Source: CAUPWF01 sp963515125
GTDB taxonomy: Bacteria; Bacillota; Clostridia; Lachnospirales; Lachnospiraceae
NCBI GenBank assembly: GCA_052116865.1
Contig: JBQKKG010000015.1
Location: 3,980-67,979, forward strand
DNA length: 64,000 nt
Direction: 5' to 3'
Notes under the pieces: model-generated
What the model saw: the letters and a program-made list of their open reading frames with translations, nothing else
Told to the model about the DNA's origin: nothing
Databases searched by the model: none
Shown here: in pieces, positions 34,968 through 45,700 of the stretch
Position numbering within the stretch: position 1 is the stretch's first letter
Layout: every line of letters begins with the position of its first letter
Program-made: the position numbers and the translations under genes

Positions 34968-35660
34968 CTACATTACACTTGAAAACAAACTCATTTGCTC
35001 GTATTTCTCAGGCGTCTCCTGCCGGTATACTGTACTCAAAAATTGATCTCTATCTACTAAACACAAATCCCAAAGGCCAGCTTGTATCAATCCTGTAGCT
35101 ATTGCTAAAGCCTTTGCCTGACAATTCAAAGATTTTTTAGGATTAAACTCTATATCCGTAAAGGCATCATATGTTATAAGTTTTTTTATGCTCTCTGGTT
35201 GTTCACTCAATGCCTTAATATATATCCTGTTATAAAAAAGATCTTTGGGTTCATTGCTGAAGCTCTTCCCATTAAGTATGAATTCTTTCAACTCGCCACT
35301 CTCCTTTAGACGCTTATCCTTTTTTGCTTCCCATGGCATCAACTCCAAAATATCTGTATAGGGACCACCTTTCTCAAATTTTTTACTTCCCTGAAATACA
35401 CATTCTACGCTCACCACTTTACCATTCACTGACATTTTTAAATTAAATGCACTTAATGAAATCCCAAGTTCACTTACGCTCTTTGTTGAAACCTCAAGCA
35501 CTTTCTTATTTGGAAACATCTCTGCAAATTCCTTATGAAGTGCTCGTATTGACTTCTGTTTTTGAGTAACAGCAAAGCCATTAAAATACTCAAACTCTAT
35601 TTCAACCATCTCGAAATATGGATATTCCTTTTTTGCTATAAACACAGGTCTTTTTGCCAT
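34968..35660 (-). CDS. darG: DarT1-associated NADAR antitoxin
   Basis: A 230-residue protein of the NADAR-type antitoxins paired with DarT1. Marks are YPYFEMVEIEFEYFNGFAVT at the start, a GGPYTDILELMPWEAKKD block and the C-terminal YDAFTDIEFNPKKSLNCQAK motif. NADAR domains remove ADP-ribose from nucleic acid bases and so reverse the toxin's effect. It overlaps the toxin by 25 bases, with AAAGGAG before the ATG, and is translated after it. This order, toxin first, is unusual for many toxin-antitoxin pairs but allowed where the antitoxin is an enzyme. Confidence 0.8.
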   Translation of the reverse strand: MAKRPVFIAKKEYPYFEMVEIEFEYFNGFAVTQKQKSIRALHKEFAEMFPNKKVLEVSTKSVSELGISLSAFNLKMSVNGKVVSVECVFQGSKKFEKGGPYTDILELMPWEAKKDKRLKESGELKEFILNGKSFSNEPKDLFYNRIYIKALSEQPESIKKLITYDAFTDIEFNPKKSLNCQAKALAIATGLIQAGLWDLCLVDRDQFLSTVYRQETPEKYEQMSLFSSVM

Positions 35661-36337
35661 TTTTTATCTCCTTTCACTACCAATCTTTCATCCGGCTTTA
35701 TCCCTTGTCTAATCAAGTTACTACAAGTTGTACTAAAAAGTTCACTTGAGACATATAAATCAGGATATGGAATGTCATACTCATTCAAAATCCTTAAAAC
35801 TTTTTGTAATACTATCTCATCTTCGAAAACAATTCCTTTAATCATTTCATGTGGAATGCTGTTGTGCACCAATACCTCTGCTTGATCATTTGTAGGGCAA
35901 CAGGCAAGCATTCGCGTACTCCTATTTCTTATTCCAACGCTTTCTGCAAACAATGAACTAAATGCTTTCTCTCCCGATTTTATATATGCCCCATGGCTCG
36001 TTGCTGCATTTATAGGACAGAACAAGGTGTCTTCTTTTGAGCACACTAAAGGATCTACAATAAATATCGCCCAATCTCTTACACTCGGAATTTTTTCTTT
36101 CTTATTTCTGTAATACCAAACATTGGGATACTGCACTGATGAAGAAATATAATCCTTTCTTCCATCTAATCGATCTTTATCGTTCGTAAATAATAACTTT
36201 TTGCTAATTAGATCTGTTGCAAGAATTCCTTTAACGGAACATAAGATTGCTATAACTTTATTTATCTGCGTCATATGACATAATCTCGTTATCTGTCTTT
36301 GCTGTATTATATTTTCGATATTTTTATTTTCTTGCAT
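35636..36337 (-). CDS. darT: DarT1 ssDNA ADP-ribosyltransferase toxin
   Basis: A 233-residue DarT-type ADP-ribosyltransferase that modifies bases on single-stranded DNA. DarTG1 acts in abortive phage defence. The NAD site is in ITRLCHMTQINKVIAIL, and the modified ARTT loop follows KDYISSSVQYPNVWYY. The catalytic Glu is likely in the EKAFSSLFAESV helix or the later NDQAEVLVHNSIP motif. I set the start at ATG 36337, five bases after a run of eight G. The longer frame from 36370 lacks a site. A terminator separates it from the DUF2357 gene upstream, so the pair has its own promoter. Confidence 0.82.
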   Translation of the reverse strand: MQENKNIENIIQQRQITRLCHMTQINKVIAILCSVKGILATDLISKKLLFTNDKDRLDGRKDYISSSVQYPNVWYYRNKKEKIPSVRDWAIFIVDPLVCSKEDTLFCPINAATSHGAYIKSGEKAFSSLFAESVGIRNRSTRMLACCPTNDQAEVLVHNSIPHEMIKGIVFEDEIVLQKVLRILNEYDIPYPDLYVSSELFSTTCSNLIRQGIKPDERLVVKGDKKWQKDLCL

Positions 36338-36403
36338 TTTTACCCCCCCCGCTATCTTAATGGTATACACTAATCTTACGACACAGTCTCCAATAAATAA
36401 TTA

Positions 36404-36446
36404 AAAAAACAGTGCGAAGCTTCAAATCTACTTCGCACTGTTTTTT
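36404..36446 (-). terminator. Strong intrinsic terminator of the TerY-P/McrBC-like run
   Basis: Two perfectly complementary 16-base arms (36404-36419 and 36431-36446, AAAAAACAGTGCGAAG) with an 11-base loop are followed on the minus strand by a T-run. It lies 24 bases after the DUF2357 gene and closes that operon. Being symmetrical, it may also act on the plus strand. Confidence 0.92.
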
Positions 36447-36470
36447 ACAAATCACACACTTATTAACTAA

Positions 36471-38759
36471 CTAGCGTTTCCCACATTTAGGGCATATAGG
36501 AATGTATTTAATTCGACCATCTTCTTGTTCTTCAAATTCAAAATCAGTAATTGTAAGTCTATCAAATATGACTTCTTTCTTAAGTACCATACCAATTGCA
36601 TCTACATTTGAAATGTCTTGTTTCTTGATTTCAACAAACGGTCTTGTCCATTCATATTCGCAACCACATCCATTAGCATGTTTAGTTATACCAAAAATTA
36701 CGCCACACTCTGGATTTTTACATCTCCAGCTATTTCTGCTTTCTTCATTACAATCTGTTCCACCACAAATTGGACAATACTTCTTTTCCTTATTCCATCT
36801 GATTAGCAATCTTGCTGTATGGACTGATACCAATTTCATCAATCTTTGAGCCGAATTAATATCGCCTTGCGATGAAGGTAAAATTGCCGATTTATAATCC
36901 CCCCACTTATCAGCATCCTCATCTTCATATTTTTCTCCATAACTAAGCAAGCGACTAATTAACTTACTTGATTTTATATTTTTCTTATAATCTGATATAT
37001 CAATCGGTACAATATATACCGATTGATCGTCCGAAGAATCAAGCATCACCTTCGTGCACTTATCAACAGCTACTTCCGAATCTTCCATAAATACATATTG
37101 AGGTCGAATATAAAGATGCTCTGATCTCAACTCTTTAATTGCATTTGAAGCAAATAATGACTCTAGTTCAGAACGCCAAACCTTATCAATCTGTTTTTTG
37201 CTTTCTTTCTCCTCATTGCTCATTCCTTTTTGGGCAGCCTGATTTATATGAAAAGCATTTTTCAACCTCTTCTGTTCCTCTAAAGACGGCTTCTCATGAA
37301 ATACAATAACCTTTCCATCATGATCGATTTCGACTCCTACCGGGATTAGTTTTCCAATGTCTTCAATATATCTTAATCCCTTTTCTGGAATAGCATACTT
37401 ATATGATTGTTTCTCCACAAATGTTAACCTAATATCAGTCGCACCAAATCTATTCTTTTCCGTGCTTACTAGATAAATCATCGCATCAGCATCAAATCTG
37501 GCATTAACATACATTGACCCATCTAACTGAACCTTAAAGACAGATTGGTTAGTCGGCTTACACTCTAACAACTTAAAGACATACAAAAGCAATATAATTA
37601 CATACATGGTGTAGCATTCTGAAATACTTACATCTACAGAATCTATCACGCCCAAGGATTCTTGTTGATCTTGTACTACCTGTCTATGTATTTCGCACCA
37701 CAAACGATACAATGCATTATACCTTGAATCTTTTTTCAAAATATTTGTTGGTTGAATGTTTCTGCTGATATGTTTCTTTTTATCGATACTTCGATAGAAT
37801 TGAGATGCTTCTACTGTCGAGAAGTTTTTCTCTATCTTGCACCAGCTATCAAACAGTTTTTTTAGAGAATCATTTTCATTTTGCCTTTCTCCGACATCAT
37901 AATCTGGCAGAAGTTGTTTAAATACTCTCAATCTCTTGTAGTCCGACAATGACTCACCATACGCATCCCAATCAATAGCACTGATATTTTGTTGAATGGT
38001 TTTCTCAATACTTTTTGCTTGCCTATGCACGTATTTCAGAACATCACCAACAGCCATTTTAAAGAAAATATTTTCATATATGTTAATCTCATCCTCGAAA
38101 ATATCCGCACGGAGTCTATTTGGAATTAAGCCGTTTAAAGTACGGGCTTTCCAATGTTCCGAATGAGATGCCAAATGATCCATCGTTCTCGAATTAATTC
38201 TTTTTACCAAATTAACATCAAGAATAGCTTCATCCGTTCTTAAGCTTTGCTTAGGATGAGAGCAAATATCCATTACCATTGGAACAGTTTCCGATATTTT
38301 TCTTAGTAAAGTTTGATCATCATATCCAGCAAAAGGTTTCTTTTCAATAATCAGTGAAACCTCGTCCTTTTGAATTGCTTCAAATAGTTTTAATATCGAA
38401 TACTCCTCATCAACACGAAATGTATCTTCAATCTGTCCCATAAATTTATAAAGATTGATGACATCAACTTCATCTGGAAGTTTTGTATTATCTAACGAAA
38501 AAACATACTTAGAAAATATATTTTCACCTCTTACAATAATTGAACACGAATTAGTCCTATCCCAAAAAATTGGAAAGATATGCTCTCCCTTTTCAGTAAA
38601 TTCTTCTTCTATTCCATTACACTCAACCTTAACTTCCTCATTTTCATTTAAATGAATACTAAGGATATTATCATAAAATGATACAGTATGTTTTCCACTT
38701 TCAGCTGATAGCAATGTATTACCAGCGGCATTTTTAACATAAATCTGCATGATTATCAC
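36471..38759 (-). CDS. DUF2357/McrC-like protein with C-terminal zinc ribbon
   Basis: A 762-residue protein, last of the large operon. The middle (NALYRLWCEIHRQVVQ, then YTMYVIILLLYVFKLLECKP) resembles the DUF2357 family of McrC-like partners of AAA ATPases. Cysteine clusters near the C-terminus (CPICGGTDC, RCKNPECG, a final CPKCG) form at least one zinc ribbon. I do not see a certain PD-(D/E)xK triad. FGATDIRLTF followed by VEKQ is only a candidate, so nuclease activity is unproven. The frame begins with GTG at 38759; an ATG at 38750 is equally good. It overlaps the AAA stop by four bases or less. Confidence 0.65.
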   Translation of the reverse strand: MIIMQIYVKNAAGNTLLSAESGKHTVSFYDNILSIHLNENEEVKVECNGIEEEFTEKGEHIFPIFWDRTNSCSIIVRGENIFSKYVFSLDNTKLPDEVDVINLYKFMGQIEDTFRVDEEYSILKLFEAIQKDEVSLIIEKKPFAGYDDQTLLRKISETVPMVMDICSHPKQSLRTDEAILDVNLVKRINSRTMDHLASHSEHWKARTLNGLIPNRLRADIFEDEINIYENIFFKMAVGDVLKYVHRQAKSIEKTIQQNISAIDWDAYGESLSDYKRLRVFKQLLPDYDVGERQNENDSLKKLFDSWCKIEKNFSTVEASQFYRSIDKKKHISRNIQPTNILKKDSRYNALYRLWCEIHRQVVQDQQESLGVIDSVDVSISECYTMYVIILLLYVFKLLECKPTNQSVFKVQLDGSMYVNARFDADAMIYLVSTEKNRFGATDIRLTFVEKQSYKYAIPEKGLRYIEDIGKLIPVGVEIDHDGKVIVFHEKPSLEEQKRLKNAFHINQAAQKGMSNEEKESKKQIDKVWRSELESLFASNAIKELRSEHLYIRPQYVFMEDSEVAVDKCTKVMLDSSDDQSVYIVPIDISDYKKNIKSSKLISRLLSYGEKYEDEDADKWGDYKSAILPSSQGDINSAQRLMKLVSVHTARLLIRWNKEKKYCPICGGTDCNEESRNSWRCKNPECGVIFGITKHANGCGCEYEWTRPFVEIKKQDISNVDAIGMVLKKEVIFDRLTITDFEFEEQEDGRIKYIPICPKCGKR

Positions 38760-41098
38760 CCAACAATCTTTTCTCGTAATTTGTTGATTTTCTTTATACT
38801 CTGAATAAATTTACCCTCACCATATATTTCATTAAGTCCCATTTCTAAGTCATCTAACTTTGTGATAAGATATGGCTCATATCTCTCATCCAACTTTCTC
38901 AATATCTTATGCGTCAACAAATAATCAATAGCTTCTTCTTTAGTTCCTCCACAGGCAATATATACAGGAACAAACTCATCCATCTGGCCCATAATACGAT
39001 TACCAAATGTAATATTCATCTCCTTAAGATATTCATCAACTAAAGATATGTTTTTCTTGTCATTCTTTGTTAATTTATTCTCAGTTGTCTTTGCCCTCTC
39101 GAATAATGATAACAATTCTTCCACATCCATGGATATTTTAGCTACATTTTCCTCTGTAAACTCTTCGGCTCTATCGTCCATATCTAAAACTTGAGCCCTA
39201 TCATAAACCTTATCGGTAATTAACGATGTAGAATCATCATTATTGGCTGTACCAATGAACCACACATTATTTGTAACACATATATTGGCTGCCTCATTAG
39301 AGTAATCAAGATATTTTGGCTTTTGTTCTTCATCTAACTCTGAATACCCAGAAACAAGTGGTATTATCCACTCAGCCTGATTCGGCTTTTCAAGGACTGA
39401 GAGAAAATCAGCAAAATAATACTCTATTCTTGCAAGATTCATCTCATCTAATACAATAAAGTACCCTTTCTTTCTATTTGGTAAAGCAGACACTTCATAC
39501 AAAAACTTTGTAAAATCTGTTTCCTTGTATCTATTTGTAAAGTCGTTATCATAGCCAAGTAACTCTCTATTATCTCTCCACGAAGGCTGAACAGGAACCA
39601 CCTTACATTCTACATCTAAAGCCTCTGCAACAAGTCTAGGCAAACTTGATTTACCAGTTCCGCTTAGCCCCTGTAAAATAAGTAATCTTGATGCCTTTTC
39701 TGAAGCTGCAAGCGAAGCAAAGAATACTCTAATCGTATCAATCGAATAATAAAGTCTCTTATGAAATGATCCAAACGCTCTAACATAATCACACAATTCT
39801 TTCAAACTACGATTAAAGCCTTTTGGATTATACATTCCCTGCGCAGCAATATCTTTATCTATATCAACAAGAACCTTGAATTTACTTTCTTGTGTTGATT
39901 TGTATTGCTCACTTATGTACTTTAACTTCATTTGCAACTGATTATTCAAAGACTCTAATGCAGCTGATGCAACTCTTGCATTTTCCAGTTCGCGTGCACT
40001 CATTGCATATGCACTTATTTTAGCTTCTGCCTCAGATCTTTTTTGTTTTTCATTATCTAAAGCCATCCTAACATTCCCTAGTTCTTTTGTACTAGCTCTT
40101 AAGCGTTCAACTTCTTCTTCTGATGGCAAATTAGCCAGTTCATCATTTCGTTTAGTTGCTTCTTCTAATTGATTTTCTAATTCTTCAATTTTAGCTACAA
40201 GCGATTGGCCTTCATCATCTAAGAGTAAACTCTCCATATGAGCAGTTTTACTTGATAACTCTTTTATACGCTCTGTAAAAACTTCAATTTGATCTTCATA
40301 ATGAGCAATCCGCTGTTGAAGCTTCAGAACTTCCTTTTCAGAATACTTATTGTATCTCTCCTTCAGTTCCTGTACATATTCTGAGTCTGCCTCCAAATCA
40401 GCTTGTTGTTCCTGTAATTCCTGAAGTTTCTTTTCGTACTCAAGTTTTTTCTTTGAATACGCTTTTGCTTTCTCCTCATATTCATGAGTTAATTCAGCTC
40501 TTTTCTTTTCTATTGCAGCATCAGCCTCATGTATTTTAGTAAGTTTCTTTTCTTCAGCATCAACTCTTTCAAGATGAGCCTTTTCAAGTTCATCATCTAT
40601 CTTCTTTCGCTGAACTTTTATATATTTCTCTAATTCTTTTTTCTGCTTTTCCTTATCATCTTCCCACTCTGCATATATTGCATCTTTTTCCTTTTCACGG
40701 ATAGAAACCTCATCATCTTTAATTCTCTTTATTTCTTCGGCAACAGCTGTTTCACATCGTTTTTTAACTTCTGCCTCTGCGTCAACCAGTTCTTTCTGAC
40801 GCTTTTCCTGTGATTCTTTTTCTTCCTTTAACTCTTCTTCCTTCAGCTCTAGCTCAACTTGTCTAACATCCAGGTTATCCTTTTTTACGTTGTAATCTTT
40901 CTCGAGATCTGCTTTTAGAATTTCTAATTCAGTCTTATTATATTCAATTTGCTCTTCTAATTCTTTTACTTTTGCTGCAACTCGCTCGTCTGTAATCAAA
41001 GCAGCTTCTATCTTATCTTGTTGCTGTTGCTTGAGTTTTTCAACCATATCTGCTTTCCCATTTCCAGATGGCATCAGCGGTTTCTTTGGTTTCCCCAT
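38756..41098 (-). CDS. McrB-like AAA+ ATPase with long N-terminal coiled coil
   Basis: A 780-residue protein. Residues about 15-395 are almost all charged heptad coiled coil (runs of EKQKKELEKY, EEEVERLRAS type). A MoxR/McrB-type AAA+ domain follows: Walker A GLSGTGKSSLPRLV near 476, GYDND loop near 512, Walker B YFIVLDEMNLARIEYYF near 550 and a sensor-1 FIGTANND near 615. The DEMNLAR motif is typical of the McrB/DUF4357 branch that forms hexamers and drives a McrC-type partner, here the next gene. The coil is far longer than McrB's DNA-binding front and may be a tether or sensor. Confidence 0.8.
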   Translation of the reverse strand: MGKPKKPLMPSGNGKADMVEKLKQQQQDKIEAALITDERVAAKVKELEEQIEYNKTELEILKADLEKDYNVKKDNLDVRQVELELKEEELKEEKESQEKRQKELVDAEAEVKKRCETAVAEEIKRIKDDEVSIREKEKDAIYAEWEDDKEKQKKELEKYIKVQRKKIDDELEKAHLERVDAEEKKLTKIHEADAAIEKKRAELTHEYEEKAKAYSKKKLEYEKKLQELQEQQADLEADSEYVQELKERYNKYSEKEVLKLQQRIAHYEDQIEVFTERIKELSSKTAHMESLLLDDEGQSLVAKIEELENQLEEATKRNDELANLPSEEEVERLRASTKELGNVRMALDNEKQKRSEAEAKISAYAMSARELENARVASAALESLNNQLQMKLKYISEQYKSTQESKFKVLVDIDKDIAAQGMYNPKGFNRSLKELCDYVRAFGSFHKRLYYSIDTIRVFFASLAASEKASRLLILQGLSGTGKSSLPRLVAEALDVECKVVPVQPSWRDNRELLGYDNDFTNRYKETDFTKFLYEVSALPNRKKGYFIVLDEMNLARIEYYFADFLSVLEKPNQAEWIIPLVSGYSELDEEQKPKYLDYSNEAANICVTNNVWFIGTANNDDSTSLITDKVYDRAQVLDMDDRAEEFTEENVAKISMDVEELLSLFERAKTTENKLTKNDKKNISLVDEYLKEMNITFGNRIMGQMDEFVPVYIACGGTKEEAIDYLLTHKILRKLDERYEPYLITKLDDLEMGLNEIYGEGKFIQSIKKINKLREKIVG

Positions 41099-42732
41099 TA
41101 TTTCTCCTCCATAAATCTGTTATAGATAGCACGAAGTACATTTTCAAACTCTTCGTATTGCTGGATTACTATTTTTTCTGTAAATTTAATGTCTGCTATC
41201 GCATCACCACCATGAGATGCCGCTGTTCCATCTCCCTTTTTCTTTTTTAGATTTGAGGTTAATTCCTTTAGTCTAATCGGAAGTCTTGGAATATTGCGCA
41301 GCAAATCCATAGATTTTCCTGATTTATCGTTCCACGCATCCATCAGAATTAATGCAAAGAAAGCAGTTGCATATCCATCTTCACTACTGGTACTTATCAT
41401 GTTTTTATACATGTTGAAGCTTGAGTACTCGCTATATACATTATCTTCTAAAAAGGGATATGACTTGACAAGCATGCGCAGATTTTCTTTGTACTGATCA
41501 TATTCTAGCTCTTTGCACTTAAACAAATAATCATTCTTTTTCACCATCAATCGAAGACCTGCTTCGTATGCCGTTCTCAAAGATTGAGCAAAATTTATCG
41601 ATTCATCTTCCCCATTCTCAAATCGGTTTTTGCATACAGTGAGTCTGCTTATAGTTTTCTTTACGGCTTTAAACTCTTGATCATTACAAATAAATGGAAA
41701 TTCATTAAATAAGTCAATATTCAAATCATTTCCAAAGGCGACATCCTCCTTTAGTTCCTCTTTCTTCAGCATCAAGAACAGCTGTATTTCATCTTCGAAA
41801 TCACTATTGCATGTTCTCATACGATTGATTACAGTTCTGAACCAGTCATCCATTCTATCTCCAAACGGCGAGATTACAATTATCTCATCCGGAGAATTTC
41901 TATTTATCGCAATGTAGCCCCTGGCAAAATACTTTTCAGGTGTATCATCTAGAATAGTAATTTTTTCTACTTCTTTCTGCTTTATTTCTTTCTGTTCTTC
42001 CTGCTCTTTATCTGCCAGAGTCTGAACTGCAATATCCTCATTATAGGAACCATCATCATAAATCGATTCCCATTCCACCTCATCTTCAAATGGAATAAAA
42101 TCATCAAGAGGCGCTTTTTCCAATTGTTGCTCTGTCATATCAATAGTATTGTTATTAGAAATGAATCCCTTGCGTCTATTAATGCATAATCTCCCCCAAT
42201 ATCTTATTGCTGTCTTTATTGCTGCACTTCTTGGTTTTTTGTTCGAGTAATCTTCCAATTTGATTTTCAAAACATTTTCATCTTCGACATAAAAATCCGG
42301 AAGTTTTGTTATATCAAAAACTGGAACAATACTTTTTGTAACCATGTCTTGAATCATATATATTTTTTTATTTTTCTTTGATACTTCTAAATCAGATCTA
42401 TAAGGATTAGAAAACTTATTCAGTAATTTTTTCCCTTCCTTCGATAAGGTCAGTGTCTTGTATCTTTGATCAAAATACTCTAAATTTGTACACTTAGCAA
42501 TTGCCGCCTCTACTAGTTCTTTACTAAATCCCACATCATTACACAGCACTTTTGTTATATCTGCATATCCTTTATTAACCAATTCCAGAATTAAATGCTC
42601 TAAAATATTTAATTGCTGAATTTCACTCTCTGGAATATAGCAAGTCCATACAGCTACAGGCCATGCAAATGCTTTTCTTTCATTTACACTGACATTTCTC
42701 GTATTGGATCCGAAATCATACATTCTGATCAT
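41098..42732 (-). CDS. Unknown protein between helicase and AAA ATPase
   Basis: I do not recognise this 544-residue protein. The N-terminal 120 residues (ILEHLILELVNKGYADITKV, then RYKTLTLSKEGKKLL) look like a winged-helix region. An acidic middle (residues about 200-265, EQEEQKEIKQKEVEK) links to a helical C-terminal half ending in a basic segment. GFISNNNT and SPFGDRMDDWFRTVINRM are distinctive stretches. The start is put at ATG 42732, nine bases after AGGAGAG; the frame is open to a GTG at 42762. It overlaps the AAA start by one base. It is probably a specificity or adaptor subunit, from position only. Confidence 0.6.
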   Translation of the reverse strand: MIRMYDFGSNTRNVSVNERKAFAWPVAVWTCYIPESEIQQLNILEHLILELVNKGYADITKVLCNDVGFSKELVEAAIAKCTNLEYFDQRYKTLTLSKEGKKLLNKFSNPYRSDLEVSKKNKKIYMIQDMVTKSIVPVFDITKLPDFYVEDENVLKIKLEDYSNKKPRSAAIKTAIRYWGRLCINRRKGFISNNNTIDMTEQQLEKAPLDDFIPFEDEVEWESIYDDGSYNEDIAVQTLADKEQEEQKEIKQKEVEKITILDDTPEKYFARGYIAINRNSPDEIIVISPFGDRMDDWFRTVINRMRTCNSDFEDEIQLFLMLKKEELKEDVAFGNDLNIDLFNEFPFICNDQEFKAVKKTISRLTVCKNRFENGEDESINFAQSLRTAYEAGLRLMVKKNDYLFKCKELEYDQYKENLRMLVKSYPFLEDNVYSEYSSFNMYKNMISTSSEDGYATAFFALILMDAWNDKSGKSMDLLRNIPRLPIRLKELTSNLKKKKGDGTAASHGGDAIADIKFTEKIVIQQYEEFENVLRAIYNRFMEEK

Positions 42733-42752
42733 AATACACCACTCTCCTATGT

Positions 42753-45700
42753 TTACTGACACTTCTTATACATTTCATGAAGTGCTTTGATATACTCTTT
42801 TTCTCCGTCAAATGCAACCGTCTTAGAATCTCCCACTGCAACTAATAATCTTTTTGCTCTACTAAATGCAACACACAATCGATTATCATTATTTAGGAAT
42901 CCTACTCTTTTTTTCATTTCAGTTTCTTCATTTGAACGAACAACAGATAAGAGTACAATATCAAATTCCTTTCCCTGAAATGCATCAACTGTTCCTACAC
43001 AAATACGGTAAATATCACTTGGAAATTTTGCATGTACCATATCATTTAGCAACTTAGCCTGCGCACTATAAAAAGTTATAATACCAACCTTATATTCTGA
43101 ATTTCTTGCTAATATAAGCGACAGCTCTTTTTCTAGTCGGTCTACTTCGCACTTTCTAGTTACACTTTGACGTTTATACTCTGCTGGATACTCATCACTT
43201 CGCGGTAAATCAATCCATGCAATCGCTCTGTTATCATACAAATTTAAGCCATGTTCTTTATCCTCCGATTTACATAATGTCTCTAGTTTTCCATCATAGA
43301 AAACATTTACTAAATCACATATGTCCGGATGCATTCTATATTGTTCACTCAACATAGCGGTTCTAGTAATTCCAAGCTTTTTATCTTCCTTGGATACTCC
43401 ATCATTCAGTCTCATAAATAATGATTCTTCCAATACTTTTTCTACATCGTATTTTACACTCTTCTTCATTACAGCCTGAACGACATCCTTCTCAACCATA
43501 TGCGGCAACTGTTTATGATCTCCCACTAAAATGATTTTCTTTCCCATTGACATTGGAATCAACAAATCTAGTGGATTCGATCGTGCTGCTTCGTCGACAA
43601 TAACATAGTCATATTCTTCAGCAAAACCAGCCATCGAAGCACTTAAAAATGGATTGGCTGCCTGCTGACAAGTAGCTGCATTTATTTTTGAATAAGAGCG
43701 TATTAACTGATCGACATTTAGGCTGTTTGTTAGTTCTTGCTTAAATTCCCAAATCAAATTCTCAATCGCGGACGTCTCTTTATCACCACTTGCTACTATC
43801 TCAAGCCTAATTGCTTTGATTACGTCATTTATATCCCTATCAATAAACTCATCATTAATAACTGCTAACTCAGGGAAAATTGCTTCTATACGATCACAAT
43901 CATCCCGCAACATAATCAGATACTTATCGAGTTCATTACAATCATCTGTTATTCTCTTTAATTTTCTCCAATACTCTGGTATTTCCACGTCGATATCACA
44001 ATCATATTTTAAGTATTGCTCCAATTGCTTTAATTGGCTAACTCCATCATCCAAAAATGCCTCTTTAGTTAACCTTTGTCCATGTATCAAACACCCAATT
44101 GCAGATCCATCTCCACTACTTTTATTCTTTGATTCTATCTCAGCTAACACCTTTGTATATTTGTTTACTAAATCTGCACTCAAATCCAACAATTGTACCT
44201 GCTTATAGCATTCTATAAGCAACTCGTGTTTTTCTGAAAGCTCTGAGCTTTCTTCTATCCTTACAAGCTTCTCAAAAATTTCTCGAACTACACTTCTTGA
44301 ATTTCCATCCTTTTTTTCAAGCCAACTTTCACAGGAAAGAATCATGGAATCAATCCAATCATAGATAATCATACTTTCATCTTCTTTCCCTTTTCTCGCC
44401 GACACTCGATTAACAGGAATACCCCCATAATCAATAGATTCAACAGCATTATCAACAGCGTCATGCTGTGTTGAAGTAATAAGTATTTTAGCCTTGCTAT
44501 CCCATAGTTCGGCAATTCTTCTAACTATAGCGCGAATAACTGTTGTCTTCCCTGTACCAGGTGGTCCTTGAATAATGGCGATATCTGGAGTATTAATTGC
44601 CGTATCGATAGCCTGCTTTTGCTTTTCTGTAAAATGCAAATCCTTTCCTTCAAAGATTTCTTTTTCAAGGCTTACAGATACCGGTTGATACTTTCTTCCG
44701 ACTACTCCTACTTGGGCACCACCCTGGATTATATTCTTTAAACCTGGCATCTTACACTTATTTGCTAAAATGTTTTTTTCAGCTTGTTCTCGTCTTTTCT
44801 TTTGAATCGCAGAACCAGATATACTCGGAACCAAATACCCTTTCACAGGTACTGCTCTTGAAGTATCCATATCCTCTTTAATAATAAATTCCGGTGTGTT
44901 TACACATGAAAAGTCTATTTCAGTTCCAACAATAGTCGCAGATCGTGGATTGTAATCCATTGGATGCTCCAGATTAATATTTGCCAATACAGCATAATAC
45001 ATGTTGTCTACACAAAACTCTCTTCTTGTATAGCCTCCATCAATTGAAAATATAATCATGCCATTCAAATAACGAAAATTCTTATATTTAATCACACCCA
45101 TCTCTTCTGCTTGCAATTTTATACTTTCATACTCTAATTCATTGTATATGTTCCAAAGATCAATAAACTCAGCATCTGAATGAATTAACTTTGCATACTG
45201 TTCATTGGCTCTTGCCGTCAATATAGCTCTATCTGTAAGTTCGTTAACAATTTCGATTGAACCTGACAACAATGCTATTGGGAAGTCAATTCTAGCTCTA
45301 TTGGTTCTTTTTCTAATTTGTGTAATATGTAAATATTTTTGTGGTGTCTGTGTAATTGTAAAAGAATACTTATCTCCCACTATTTCAAGTGATTCACCAT
45401 TATTTCTTGTTGAATACGCAAATGCATAGCTACCATTTTCATTAACAATAATTTGACTCTGAATCTCTTCCACTGCTCTATCAAGCTCAATGTCATTTGC
45501 TCTTAACTCCGCCGTTATAGACTGGTCGATAATAATACGCAATGGATTATCGTCGTCATATTCAACAGACTCCGAGAACTCTAATAATGTCAATGAAATA
45601 TAGTTCTCTTCTATCTTATCTACTCTTAAAAGAGCTCTTCCATATGAGCTACTTACTTCTGCCTTTACGTCGGATTCTTCTGCTGCTATTTCTACACGTA

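Noticed and set aside
36471..38759. Calling the DUF2357 protein a PD-(D/E)xK nuclease
   Set aside because: No clear catalytic triad can be read; the McrC-like role is inferred from the McrB-like partner only.
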